From Deltaproteobacteria bacterium (lineage in GTDB: Bacteria; Desulfobacterota; Syntrophia; Syntrophales; UBA8958): a stretch of DNA of 41,541 nt. Below, in pieces: positions 15,840 through 24,425 of this stretch. The translations under genes were made by a program, and so were the position numbers. Each line of letters begins with the position of its first letter. Position 1 is the first letter of the stretch. Below the pieces are notes generated by a model that was given only the letters and a program-made list of their open reading frames with translations, searched no databases and was not told the origin of the DNA. The stretch spans positions 1 to 41,541 of the forward strand of contig JAKQIZ010000128.1 in the NCBI GenBank assembly GCA_029561465.1, written 5' to 3'.

Positions 15840-16835
15840 ATGAAGAAAACAAACTCCTATCTATCGGTAAACGAATTCATCACCCATCACTTCCGCCACT
15901 TCAACGCCTCGGAACTCAAACGGGCATCGGAAGCCTATGTCTCCCACCTGCAACGGGAAGGCAAGATGTTTCTCGCCATGGCCGGGGCCATGAGCACGGC
16001 GGAGTTGGGGCTCAGCCTCGCCGATATGATCCGTAACGACAAGATCCACGCAATTTCCTGCACGGGGGCGAATCTCGAGGAGGATATCTTCAATCTCATC
16101 GCCCAAAAGGACTATGTCCCCGTGCCCAACTACCGGTCCCTGTCGGCGGAGGACGAGCAGCGGCTTTTCGAGAGGAAGCTCAACCGCGTCACCGATGTCT
16201 GCATCCCCGAGGTCGCGGCCATGCGACGGTTGGAGGAATGCGTTCTTCAGCTCTGGAAGCAGGCCGAAGCGGAGGGAAAACGCTATTTCCCCTACGAATA
16301 CATGTACGCCCTGATCCGCGGCGACGTCCTCCGGGAAAGCTGCCAGATCGACCCTCGTGACTCCTGGCTGGTTGCCGCCTCGGAAAAGGACATCCCGATT
16401 TTCGTTGCCGGCTGGGAGGACTCGACGCTGGGGAATGTCTTTGCCGCCAGTTATCTTCAGGGAAAAATCCGACGTTTGGACATCGTGAAAACCGGAATGG
16501 AGGCGCTGCTGTCCCTGGTGGCCTGGTACAAGGAGCGTTCAGCCCGGCATGAGATCGGCTTCTTCCAGATTGGCGGCGGCATTGCTGGCGACTTCTCCAT
16601 CTGCGTCGTCCCGCTGATCCAGCAGGATCTCAATGAAGACTGCCGATTATGGAGCTACTACTGCCAGATATCCGACAGTACCACCTCTTACGGTTCCTAC
16701 AGCGGCGCCGTCCCCAATGAAAAGATCACCTGGGGAAAGCTGTCGCCGGACACCCCCAGTTTCATCATCGAGAGCGACGCCACCATCGTCGCCCCCCTGA
16801 TCTTCGCCTATGTCCTGGGCGCCGACGGCGAGTGA
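15840..16835 (+). CDS. Deoxyhypusine synthase-like protein lacking the catalytic lysine
   Basis: The 331-residue protein (ATG at 15840, GAAGGTG just upstream) belongs to the deoxyhypusine synthase fold. It has an NAD-binding SCTGANLEEDIFN (73-85), the VPNEKITWGK segment (291-300), and the ESDATIVAPLIF C-terminus. In true enzymes a lysine in the motif GGGVxKHH forms the covalent imine with the aminobutyl group. Here the region reads IGGGIAGDFSI (244-254), with Gly250 in place of that lysine. Bacteria have no eIF5A substrate, so it is not a hypusination enzyme. It probably does NAD-dependent amine or other chemistry by a different route. It heads the operon with an amidotransferase, an amidase and an importer. 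The longer frame from 15777 is not preferred. Confidence 0.85.
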   Translation: MKKTNSYLSVNEFITHHFRHFNASELKRASEAYVSHLQREGKMFLAMAGAMSTAELGLSLADMIRNDKIHAISCTGANLEEDIFNLIAQKDYVPVPNYRSLSAEDEQRLFERKLNRVTDVCIPEVAAMRRLEECVLQLWKQAEAEGKRYFPYEYMYALIRGDVLRESCQIDPRDSWLVAASEKDIPIFVAGWEDSTLGNVFAASYLQGKIRRLDIVKTGMEALLSLVAWYKERSARHEIGFFQIGGGIAGDFSICVVPLIQQDLNEDCRLWSYYCQISDSTTSYGSYSGAVPNEKITWGKLSPDTPSFIIESDATIVAPLIFAYVLGADGE

Positions 16836-16944
16836 AGGGGACGAGGGCTCTCGATACCGTCGATATATTTATGTTTACCCTTAGCGTTTTCATCTCCGCG
16901 ACTATTCAAACAGGGAGCGACAAAACCCAAAGGAGGGCAAATCC

Positions 16945-18567
16945 ATGTGTACCATCTGCGGTCATTTTTCCCATGGGGAAGCCATAGCGGCAACGGACAT
17001 TTACGACATGTTGAAAAAAATGGCGCACCGGGGTCCGGACATGCACGGCGTCTATCTGGACGGCGTCGTGACGAGGCGCAAAACCGTCGAGGAATTCAAG
17101 ACACTGCTGAAGCGGAAAATCCGGATCGCCTTGGGGCACTCCCGCCTGGGAATCATCGGCTCGGAGGATCTATCCCAGCCCTACACCTCCTGCGATGGTA
17201 AACTTACCCTGATCAAGAACGGGGAGATCTACAACCACGAAGCCCTCAAATCGCTGCTGCTGTACAGCCATCACCATGGAACAACCAGCGACAGCGAGAT
17301 ATTGGTCCACCTCCTCGAGGAGTCTTATCGCGGCGACCTCCTGGAAGCGGTGAAGCGGGTGATAGGGATCATTGACGGCATGTACGCCTTCACCGTCACG
17401 GACGGTGAATCCGTCGTCCTTGCCCGGGACCCCATCGGCAAGAAACCTTTGTATTATGTGGAAAGCGGTCCCGTCACTTACTTCGCTTCGGGAAAAAAGG
17501 CCCTCTGGAACGGAACGGAAGAGCCTGTAAGGCTTCGTCCCGGGGAAATCGTCTGCATCGACAAAACCGGGCGGTCCAACCACACCGGCGTGGCGATCCA
17601 AATGCCCCAAATAGACATCGTGGATTTTCGCGACGCCGTGGAAAGATACAAGATCGTCCTGGTAAAGGCCATGCAAAAGCGGTTGGCCGGCCTCCGGGAA
17701 GATTGTCTCGGGGTGATTTTTTCCGGGGGGATAGACTCGGTCCTGATCGCCAAGCTGCTCCAGCGGGAAGGGAAAAATATCACCTGCTACTGTACCGGCA
17801 CCGCCGATTCGGGGGACATCCTGGCGGCCCAGACCGTGGCGGGGCAACTCGGGCTGGAGCTCAAGACCGCCATCATCGACGCGGACTTGGTCCAGGGCAT
17901 CCTCTCCGAGGTGATCCGGAACGTGGAAGAGGGGGGCCTCCTCCAGGTGGAGGTGGCCATCCCCATGTACATGGCGGCGAAGATGGCCGCGGAGGACGGG
18001 ATTCGCGTCATGTACACCGGCCAGGCGGCGGACGAGCTTTTCGCCGGGTATCCGTGGTACAGCGACGTCTTGAAGGAATGGGGCTATCTGCGCCTCCACG
18101 AGCAGCTCTGGGAGGATCTCAACTACCTCTACGACGACACCCTGGAGCGGGAAGACAAACTGACCATGTCTCATTCCATCGAGTTGCGGGCCCCCTATCT
18201 CGACCGGGATGTCATTCGGACGGCCATGCGCATCTCCCCGCGTCTGAAGATCCAGGGCAGCTCCGACGAGCTTCGCAAGCGGGTCCACCGCCAGGCCGCC
18301 GTGGAGCTGGGGGTTCCCCCCTTCCTGGCCTTCCGCGTCAAGGATCCCGCCCAATCCGGTTCGGGGATCCACCAGATCATCGAAACAATCGCCCGGACGC
18401 AGAACGTTGCCTTGGATAAGGAGCTGGTCACGGAAAACATCAAGATCGACAAGGGCAGCCTGTACCGTTACGGGCGGGGGGTTTATGGAGAGGAGGCGTC
18501 CCGGGACTATATCCAGCGCCTCCACCGGGAAATACAGAATTCCTACAAACCGGCAATTCTCGAATGA
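16945..18567 (+). CDS. Asparagine synthase-like glutamine amidotransferase
   Basis: This 540-residue protein starts MCTICGH, so Cys2 becomes the N-terminal glutaminase nucleophile. It has HRGPDMHG, NGEIYNH and GTTSDSE of the class II amidotransferase domain (about 1-200). The synthetase half carries the pyrophosphatase loop FSGGIDSVL (259-267) and TGQAADELFAGY (358-369), where the family usually has GEGADE. It should use glutamine nitrogen and ATP to amidate a carboxyl group. Its place between a DHS-like gene and a nitrilase argues for a specialised substrate rather than housekeeping asparagine. The ribosome site AAAGGAGGG is strong. It lies 109 bases after the DHS-like gene and 15 bases before the nitrilase. 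Confidence 0.88.
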   Translation: MCTICGHFSHGEAIAATDIYDMLKKMAHRGPDMHGVYLDGVVTRRKTVEEFKTLLKRKIRIALGHSRLGIIGSEDLSQPYTSCDGKLTLIKNGEIYNHEALKSLLLYSHHHGTTSDSEILVHLLEESYRGDLLEAVKRVIGIIDGMYAFTVTDGESVVLARDPIGKKPLYYVESGPVTYFASGKKALWNGTEEPVRLRPGEIVCIDKTGRSNHTGVAIQMPQIDIVDFRDAVERYKIVLVKAMQKRLAGLREDCLGVIFSGGIDSVLIAKLLQREGKNITCYCTGTADSGDILAAQTVAGQLGLELKTAIIDADLVQGILSEVIRNVEEGGLLQVEVAIPMYMAAKMAAEDGIRVMYTGQAADELFAGYPWYSDVLKEWGYLRLHEQLWEDLNYLYDDTLEREDKLTMSHSIELRAPYLDRDVIRTAMRISPRLKIQGSSDELRKRVHRQAAVELGVPPFLAFRVKDPAQSGSGIHQIIETIARTQNVALDKELVTENIKIDKGSLYRYGRGVYGEEASRDYIQRLHREIQNSYKPAILE

Positions 18568-18582
18568 AACGGGGGTTATGCA

Positions 18583-19464
18583 ATGAAAAAGCTCATTACC
18601 CTGGCCCAGATAAGCTGTGACGCCCAGGGCTTCCAGAGCCATATCGAGCGGATCAAGGCCGTCATCGCCCAATACCGTGCTTCCGATCTCATCGTCTTTC
18701 CCGAACTGATCCTCCACGGCCACCCTTCCCGGGAACGGCCGGAAGGATTTCTTTTCCGCCGTAGCGAAGGGCGAGAGCGACGTCTTTCGGAAGACATGGC
18801 CGCTTATGTCCGCGAACTGGACGCCCGGATCATTATCGGGGAGATCCGGCGCAAGGGGGATACGTTTTACAACCTGGCGACCTATATGGACTACGCCACG
18901 GTCCAGAGTTACGCCAAGGTCCATGTCCACTGGACGGAGCAGTTCGTTCCCGGCCGCGATTTTCCCGTCCTGTCAACCCCCGCGGGCCGCCTGGGGATGA
19001 CCGTCTGCTTCGATTCCGCCTTCTCCGAAATCGGCCGGGTCCTGGCCCTCCGGGGCGCCCAGATCATCGTCAACATCTCCGCCGTCCCCAGGAGCTTCCC
19101 CGTGAAGTACATGCGGCGGCGCCTGGCGGCCCTGGCCCTGAACAACCAGCTTTTCGTCGTTTACGTCAACAGGCCCGGTCCCTTTTTCTCCGGTGCCAGC
19201 GCCGTTTTCAATCCCCGGGGGGACATCCTGGCCCATGCCGGAGAGGGGGAAGAGGTGTTTCAGGTGGAGATCGATCTCGAAGAGATCCGGAGCTGGCGGC
19301 AAGAGGAAGATATTTACGGTCGCCGGCGTCCCCTCCTCTACCGGGAAATCGGGGCGGAACAGCAGAAGCGACGGGGCGGCAGGAAAAAGTGGGAGGCTAT
19401 AAGGGAAGGGATGTCTCATGCGCCGCCGCCGGCGCCGCGGCAGACGGGAAGCGCCCATGGATAG
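18583..19464 (+). CDS. Carbon-nitrogen hydrolase (nitrilase superfamily amidase)
   Basis: The 293-residue protein has the full nitrilase triad: Glu41 in VFPEL, Lys112 in YAKVHVH and Cys142 in TVCFDS. The fold ends with the usual AVFNPRGDILAHAGEGEE region. It should hydrolyse an amide or carbamoyl group in the cytoplasm. Carbamoylputrescine amidases belong to this superfamily, and with the DHS-like neighbour a polyamine-type substrate is possible, but nothing in the sequence proves it. The Arg/Lys-rich C-terminal tail (from about residue 262) is not conserved and overlaps the transporter lipoprotein gene by 8 bases. Confidence 0.88.
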   Translation: MKKLITLAQISCDAQGFQSHIERIKAVIAQYRASDLIVFPELILHGHPSRERPEGFLFRRSEGRERRLSEDMAAYVRELDARIIIGEIRRKGDTFYNLATYMDYATVQSYAKVHVHWTEQFVPGRDFPVLSTPAGRLGMTVCFDSAFSEIGRVLALRGAQIIVNISAVPRSFPVKYMRRRLAALALNNQLFVVYVNRPGPFFSGASAVFNPRGDILAHAGEGEEVFQVEIDLEEIRSWRQEEDIYGRRRPLLYREIGAEQQKRRGGRKKWEAIREGMSHAPPPAPRQTGSAHG

Positions 19465-20773
19465 AATTTCCTCTCGATATCCCGAGGGCTTTCGGCCCGG
19501 ACGGACGGCAGCGGTTTTCCTTGTCCTCCTGGTCCTCTGTCTTTCCTTTGCCGGCTGCGGACAGGAGGCTAAGAAGGCAAACGGCCAAATTCTCCGTTTC
19601 TACACCTGGAAACCGAATCAGCCCGAGGTCTGGGAGGAGATCGTCAGGATTTTCGAAGCGGAACACCCGGGAGTTAAGGTCTGGCGCGAGATCGGCCCCC
19701 ATTCCTCCACATCCTTTCATGATCTGTTGACGCAGAAGCTCAAGAACCGCAGCAAGTATCTCGACGTCTTCCTTATGGATGTGGTCTGGACGGCGGAGTT
19801 CGCCGCCGCCGGCTGGGCCCTGGCCCTGGATGATCGCTTCCCCAGGACAGAACAATCCCGCTATTTCGCCAACGTCATCCAGGCCAACACCTACGGCGGG
19901 AAGATCTACGGCGTCCCCCTGTACATCGACACGGGAATGCTCTATTACCGCAAGGATCTCCTGGCGAAGCACCGGTTAACACCGCCCAAGACATGGCCGG
20001 AGCTGGTAAGGCAGGCCGGGATCATAACCGCCGGTGAACCGGACATTTACGGCTTCTCCGCGCAGTTCAAGCAATACGAGGGACTGATCTGCAATATGAT
20101 GGAATTCATCCTGGCCAACCGGGGCCGCCTCATCCATCCCGAAACCGGGAAGGCGGCCCTGGCGGATCAGCCGGCCCGGGAGGCCGTCCAGTTCGTCCGA
20201 AATCAAATCATCGGCAAGACCGCCCCGGCGGGGATCCTGGCATACGAGGAACCAGAGTCTCTGGCTCTCTTTGTTCAGGGCAAGGCGGTATTCCATCGCA
20301 ACTGGCCCTATGCCTGGGAGGCCGCCAACGATCCCTCCCGGTCCCGGGTAGCCGGCAAGGTCGGCATTGCCCCCTTGCCCGCCTTTCCCGGCGGAGCAAG
20401 CCGTGCCGCCCTGGGGGGCTGGCAGTTGGGAATCAGCCGTTATTCGGAAAACAAGGAACTCGCCTGGAAGTTCATCGCGTTCCTTTCCAGCCCCAGGATC
20501 CAGAAGCTCCTGGCCCTGAAGGCCTCCCTGGCCCCGACGAGAAAGGATATCTATGACGACCGGGATATATTGGCGGTCTGCCCCCAGTTCCGAGAAATGA
20601 AGAGGGCGTTCGTCTCCGCGGCGCCCCGGCCAGTAAGTCCCCTTTACCCGGCCCTGTCGAACGTAATGCAGCGGTATTTCAGCCGGGCACTCTCCGGCGC
20701 CGCCGCCGACATCAACCGGGAATCCTTGGCCGTCGCGGCGGAAATGGAGCAGTTATTGACCCTCGCGCCTTGA
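19457..20773 (+). CDS. ABC transporter substrate-binding lipoprotein (CUT1 type)
   Basis: From the ATG at 19457 the protein has 438 residues: a signal peptide with FLVLLVLCLSFAGC, where the lipobox cysteine is near residue 33. Then comes a family 1 extracellular binding domain (LRFYTWKPNQPEVWEEIV, DVFLMDVVWTAEFAAAGW, YGVPLYIDTGMLYYRKDLL). The start is chosen because it gives a normal short n-region; the frame runs further upstream without support. It should bind its ligand in the periplasm and deliver it to the permeases that follow. Most relatives bind oligosaccharides such as maltose or trehalose, but the operon context suggests another compound could be the ligand. Confidence 0.88.
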   Translation: MDRISSRYPEGFRPGRTAAVFLVLLVLCLSFAGCGQEAKKANGQILRFYTWKPNQPEVWEEIVRIFEAEHPGVKVWREIGPHSSTSFHDLLTQKLKNRSKYLDVFLMDVVWTAEFAAAGWALALDDRFPRTEQSRYFANVIQANTYGGKIYGVPLYIDTGMLYYRKDLLAKHRLTPPKTWPELVRQAGIITAGEPDIYGFSAQFKQYEGLICNMMEFILANRGRLIHPETGKAALADQPAREAVQFVRNQIIGKTAPAGILAYEEPESLALFVQGKAVFHRNWPYAWEAANDPSRSRVAGKVGIAPLPAFPGGASRAALGGWQLGISRYSENKELAWKFIAFLSSPRIQKLLALKASLAPTRKDIYDDRDILAVCPQFREMKRAFVSAAPRPVSPLYPALSNVMQRYFSRALSGAAADINRESLAVAAEMEQLLTLAP

Positions 20774-20790
20774 GGAGGCATGATATCACC

Positions 20791-21717
20791 ATGACGATTC
20801 CCACACGAAGCGTCCATTGCCTCGCCCCGCGGCGGCGCCGGGAGAGGCTCTTCGCGGCGGCGCTCCTTTTCCCCTGTTTCGCCTTTGTCGCCGTCTTCGC
20901 CTTCTATCCCATCATCCATTCCCTCTATCTCAGCCTGTACCGGATCATCCTCGGCCTGCCCGGACTGAGCCAGCCATTCGTCTATCTGGAAAACTACCGC
21001 CAGTTGTGGGGAGACGCCGTCGCCCGCCACGCCCTGGCTAACACCTTCCTCTTCGTGGCCGTCTCCACAACCTGCGAGATGCTGCTGGGCCTCGCCATGG
21101 CCCTGGTGATCAACCGTAGCTTCCGGGGCCGGGGGCTGATCCGGGCCGCCGTCCTGATCCCCTGGGCAATCCCCACGGTGGTGGCCTCCCAGATGTGGCG
21201 CTTCATCAACAATGACCACTACGGCCTTTTGAACTTCCTGCTCTACGGGAGCGATCTGGCCTCCTACCAGGCCTGGCTGGCCGACCCGACCTTCGCCATG
21301 GCCGCCGTCGTGGTCGCCGATATCTGGAAGACCTCCGCCTTTGCCGCTCTCATCATCCTGGCGGGCTTGCAGACCATTCCCGACGAGCTCTACGAGGCGG
21401 CCCGCCTGGACGGGGCCACGGCCTGGCAGCGGTTCACCCGGATCACCCTGCCATTGATAAAGCCCGCCCTCCTCATCGCCCTCCTCTTCAGGACCATGGA
21501 CGCCTTCCGGGTCTTCGACCTCGTCTTCGTCATGACGCAGGGCGGCCCGGCGGACGCCACCAACGTCCTGCAATTCTACGGCTACAAGAAAATGTTCGCC
21601 GAGGGTCTCCTGGGTTACGGGGCGACCATCTCGGTCCTGGTATTCCTCATCATCCTGGCCCTTTCCCTCGTCTATGTCCGATTTCTTGGCCGGGAAATCA
21701 TGGAGGAAAGACCATGA
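20791..21717 (+). CDS. ABC transporter permease, MalF type
   Basis: This 308-residue permease (ATG at 20791) has an N-terminal membrane segment (LFAAALLFPCFAFVAVFAFY) and about six helices in all. The EAA loop reads EAARLDGATAWQRFTRITLP, which contacts the ATPase. It is the first of two CUT1 inner-membrane subunits. AGGAGG at 20773-20778 is the ribosome site, 12 bases from the ATG, and a TTG at 20770 would extend it by seven residues. The coding region is tightly linked to the lipoprotein gene (stop 20773) and overlaps the next permease by four bases. Confidence 0.9.
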   Translation: MTIPTRSVHCLAPRRRRERLFAAALLFPCFAFVAVFAFYPIIHSLYLSLYRIILGLPGLSQPFVYLENYRQLWGDAVARHALANTFLFVAVSTTCEMLLGLAMALVINRSFRGRGLIRAAVLIPWAIPTVVASQMWRFINNDHYGLLNFLLYGSDLASYQAWLADPTFAMAAVVVADIWKTSAFAALIILAGLQTIPDELYEAARLDGATAWQRFTRITLPLIKPALLIALLFRTMDAFRVFDLVFVMTQGGPADATNVLQFYGYKKMFAEGLLGYGATISVLVFLIILALSLVYVRFLGREIMEERP

Positions 21718-22538
21718 AGGCCCGCCTCCGGCGTCTCCTCTTCCTTCTGTCCGTTGCCCTCATCGCGGCCTTCAGCATCCTGCCTTTTCTCTGGTTCATC
21801 GCTACGTCATTAAAGACTCAGATGGAGATAACGGCGATTCCGCCCACCCTCCTGCCCTCCTTTTCTCTGGACTTCTACCGTTCCGCCCTGGATGACTACC
21901 ACCTCCTCCACTATCTGAAGAACAGCGTCATCGTCGCCGGTGCAGCCACCGCGGGAACCATCGGGATCTCCCTTTTCGCCGGCTACGCCCTGGCCCGCAT
22001 CCCCCTCCGGCACAAGCCCCTCATCATGGGCAGCCTGCTCCTTGTCGCCATGTTCCCCCAAATCTCCATCGCCGGACCAGTCTGGCAGATCCTTGCCGCC
22101 CTTGGATGGCTGAATTCCTACCAGGGGTTGATCCTGCCTTACATCACCCTGTCGCTGCCTTTGGGGGTCTGGATCATGACGGGATTCTTCCGGGAACTGC
22201 CCCAGGAGTTGGAAGACGCGGCCCGTGTGGACGGCTGCGGCCATCTGCAGACCCTCTTCCGCATCATCATCCCCCTGGCGGCGCCGGGGGTCTTCACTGC
22301 GGCGATCCTTGTTTTCATCTATGCCTGGAACGAATTCTTCTTCGCCCTCCTCATCATGACCCAGCGCCCCTACCAGACCCTCCCCGTGGGGATCGCCCTT
22401 TTTCAGGGCCAATACACCATCCCCTGGGGGGAGATAGCCGCGGCCTCCACCATCGCCACCATCCCCCTGGTTCTCCTCGTCCTCCTTTTCCAGCGGCGGA
22501 TCGTCCGGGGCCTCTCCGCCGGGGCCATCAAGGGATAA
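21714..22538 (+). CDS. ABC transporter permease, MalG type
   Basis: The 274-residue second permease starts on the ATGA overlap with the first. It has the N-terminal segment FLLSVALIAAFSILPFLWF and an EAA loop EDAARVDGCGHLQTLFRIII, followed by PLAAPGVFTAAILVFIYAWNEF, a MalG hallmark. It forms a heterodimeric channel with the MalF-type subunit. The ATPase gene begins 4 bases after its stop. No odd feature was seen. Confidence 0.9.
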   Translation: MKARLRRLLFLLSVALIAAFSILPFLWFIATSLKTQMEITAIPPTLLPSFSLDFYRSALDDYHLLHYLKNSVIVAGAATAGTIGISLFAGYALARIPLRHKPLIMGSLLLVAMFPQISIAGPVWQILAALGWLNSYQGLILPYITLSLPLGVWIMTGFFRELPQELEDAARVDGCGHLQTLFRIIIPLAAPGVFTAAILVFIYAWNEFFFALLIMTQRPYQTLPVGIALFQGQYTIPWGEIAAASTIATIPLVLLVLLFQRRIVRGLSAGAIKG

Positions 22539-22541
22539 GTC

Positions 22542-23603
22542 ATGGCCGGGCTAACGATAGAAAACCTCACGAAGATATACGGCGGCGGCGCCGTGGTGGA
22601 CAACGTCTCCTTCACCGTGGCGCCGGGGGAATTCTGCATCCTGTTGGGACCCTCGGGTTGCGGGAAAAGCACGATCCTGCGCCTCATTGCCGGACTGGAG
22701 GAGCAGGAGGGAGGGAGGATCATGATCGGCGACCGGGACATCGGGGCGCTGAATCCCCGGGATCGGGACGTGGCCATGGTCTTTCAGAGCTATGCCCTGT
22801 ATCCCCATCTCAACGTCTATGAAAACATCGCCTTCCCCCTGCGGGTCCGAAAAACCCCCGTCGGGGAGGTAGATCGTCGGGTCCGGGAGACAGCCGCCCT
22901 CCTGGAGATTGCCGAGCTGCTCCCCAGAAAGCCCCGGGAGATCTCGGGAGGACAGCGGCAGCGGGTGGCCATCGGCCGGGCCATCGTCCGCAGCCCGCAG
23001 TTGTTCCTCTTCGACGAGCCTCTCTCCAATCTCGACGCCAAGCTCCGGGCCGCCATGCGGGTGGAACTGGCGGGACTCCACCGTCGCCTCCGGGCCACCA
23101 CCCTCTACGTCACCCACGATCAGGTAGAGGCGATGACCCTGGGGCAAAAAATCGTCCTCATGGATCGCGGGGTGGTGCAGCAGATCGGCGCTCCCCGGGA
23201 GCTCTACGAAAGGCCGGTCAACCTTTTTACGGCTTCTTTCCTGGGCACGCCGCCTATCAATCTCTTTACGGGACGCCTGATGAATAGCGGCGACGCCATG
23301 ACCGTCAGATTTCCGGACTTTCAGATCGACCTGGGCCGGGAGGCCAGGCTTGCGCCCTACGGGGGAGACGAATTGACCGTGGGCATCAGACCCGAGGCCA
23401 TCCGGGTCGGGGCGGGCCCTCTCCGGGGAATTCTGGAGCACATGGAACATACGGGCGCCGACACAATCCTCTACCTGCGCCTGAGAGCGGCGCGGCTTAT
23501 CGCCCGGGCGACGGCGGATTTTTCCTCCCCCCTGGGCGCGACCCTGGAGTTCGACTTCGATGCGCAGTACCTACATTTCTTCAACAAGGGGCAAAGAGTG
23601 TGA
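22542..23603 (+). CDS. ABC transporter ATP-binding protein, MalK/UgpC type
   Basis: The 353-residue ATPase has Walker A GPSGCGKST, Q-loop MVFQSYALYPHLNVYEN, signature ISGGQRQRVAIGRAIV, Walker B LFLFDEPLSNLDAKLR and switch histidine YVTHDQVEAMTL. The C-terminal TOBE-like domain (from about residue 235) is the regulatory part of MalK-type ATPases. It completes a four-gene importer (19457-23603) that is contiguous with the three enzyme genes upstream. The next gene (23623) is on the opposite strand, so this is the operon end. No terminator hairpin is clear in the 19-base gap. Confidence 0.92.
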   Translation: MAGLTIENLTKIYGGGAVVDNVSFTVAPGEFCILLGPSGCGKSTILRLIAGLEEQEGGRIMIGDRDIGALNPRDRDVAMVFQSYALYPHLNVYENIAFPLRVRKTPVGEVDRRVRETAALLEIAELLPRKPREISGGQRQRVAIGRAIVRSPQLFLFDEPLSNLDAKLRAAMRVELAGLHRRLRATTLYVTHDQVEAMTLGQKIVLMDRGVVQQIGAPRELYERPVNLFTASFLGTPPINLFTGRLMNSGDAMTVRFPDFQIDLGREARLAPYGGDELTVGIRPEAIRVGAGPLRGILEHMEHTGADTILYLRLRAARLIARATADFSSPLGATLEFDFDAQYLHFFNKGQRV

Positions 23604-23622
23604 AGAAGGCATGGCTCGGCTT

Positions 23623-24390
23623 TTATTCCGGCTTTACACAAGTGAACACCGTGTATTCATCCTCTCCCGTATCGTACCGACCCTCGTGCACCTCGAAACC
23701 TGCTTCACGCAGAACCTGCCGCCATGTGTCCAGAGAGAAGATTCCCATCGTCCAGTGTTCCGTTTCAATTCGCAGGCGGCCATGATCGCGAATCATATAG
23801 AGGATCGTCGTTTCATACTGATCATCCGCAGGGTCAGGGTCATACACGTTCTCGACAAAAACAACGTCCAATCCGTCGCGTGTGGCCCGGGTGGTCGTTG
23901 TCCTGTTCTGCCGGAAGGTCTCGATTGTCACGTCAGGCGTGGCGATCATGACGCCGCCGGGGTTCAAGTGGGCATAAGCAGTGCGAAACGCCGCCTCGAA
24001 GTCGGCCCGGCAGTTCATATGTGAGATCGCATCGTCCATCATCACGGCGTCGAAGGTTCGGCCGAGTCTGCACGTCCGCATGTCGCCTTGGACAAATGTG
24101 CAGTCCGGGTTCAGTGCTTTCGCTTGCTCGAGCATGGCGGAACTCACATCCAGGCCGGTGACGTTGAACTCATGCTTCAGGTTCAGGACGTTCTTGCCGC
24201 CCCCGCACCCGATGTTCAGTAGTGTGTTTGCCGGTCGCTTGGCGTGCCGTCGAATCAGGCCAGTGACATGTTTGCAGTAGTGCGCGTATTCCGTGGCGGC
24301 ATCGCCCCACATCGGCCACAGCCACGCCAAGTCAGTGTAAAGATGACAGGTGTCTTTCAATGCTTTTCTTATGCCGAAAGTGGGTATCAC
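23623..24390 (-). CDS. Class I SAM-dependent methyltransferase
   Basis: The 255-residue protein has motif I LLNIGCGGGKNV, the acidic residue after beta-2 in VTGLDVSSAM, and DAVMMDDAISH then LNPGGVMIATP (motif III). It is a small-molecule or general methyltransferase of unknown substrate. The second half (ETTILYMIRDHGRLRIETEHW) resembles methyltransferases often found alone in bacterial genomes. Its codon use looks less GC-rich than the genes on either side, and it is next to a transposase/toxin remnant, both consistent with acquisition by transfer. The true start may be 8-10 residues into the frame. Confidence 0.8.
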   Translation of the reverse strand: MIPTFGIRKALKDTCHLYTDLAWLWPMWGDAATEYAHYCKHVTGLIRRHAKRPANTLLNIGCGGGKNVLNLKHEFNVTGLDVSSAMLEQAKALNPDCTFVQGDMRTCRLGRTFDAVMMDDAISHMNCRADFEAAFRTAYAHLNPGGVMIATPDVTIETFRQNRTTTTRATRDGLDVVFVENVYDPDPADDQYETTILYMIRDHGRLRIETEHWTMGIFSLDTWRQVLREAGFEVHEGRYDTGEDEYTVFTCVKPE

Positions 24391-24425
24391 CGGCGCGAGG
24401 CACGAGCGTCCGGTGGACTAAAAAG

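Noticed and set aside
15840-16835. True deoxyhypusine synthase acting on eIF5A
   Set aside because: The catalytic lysine is absent and bacteria do not have eIF5A; the protein is only a fold homologue.
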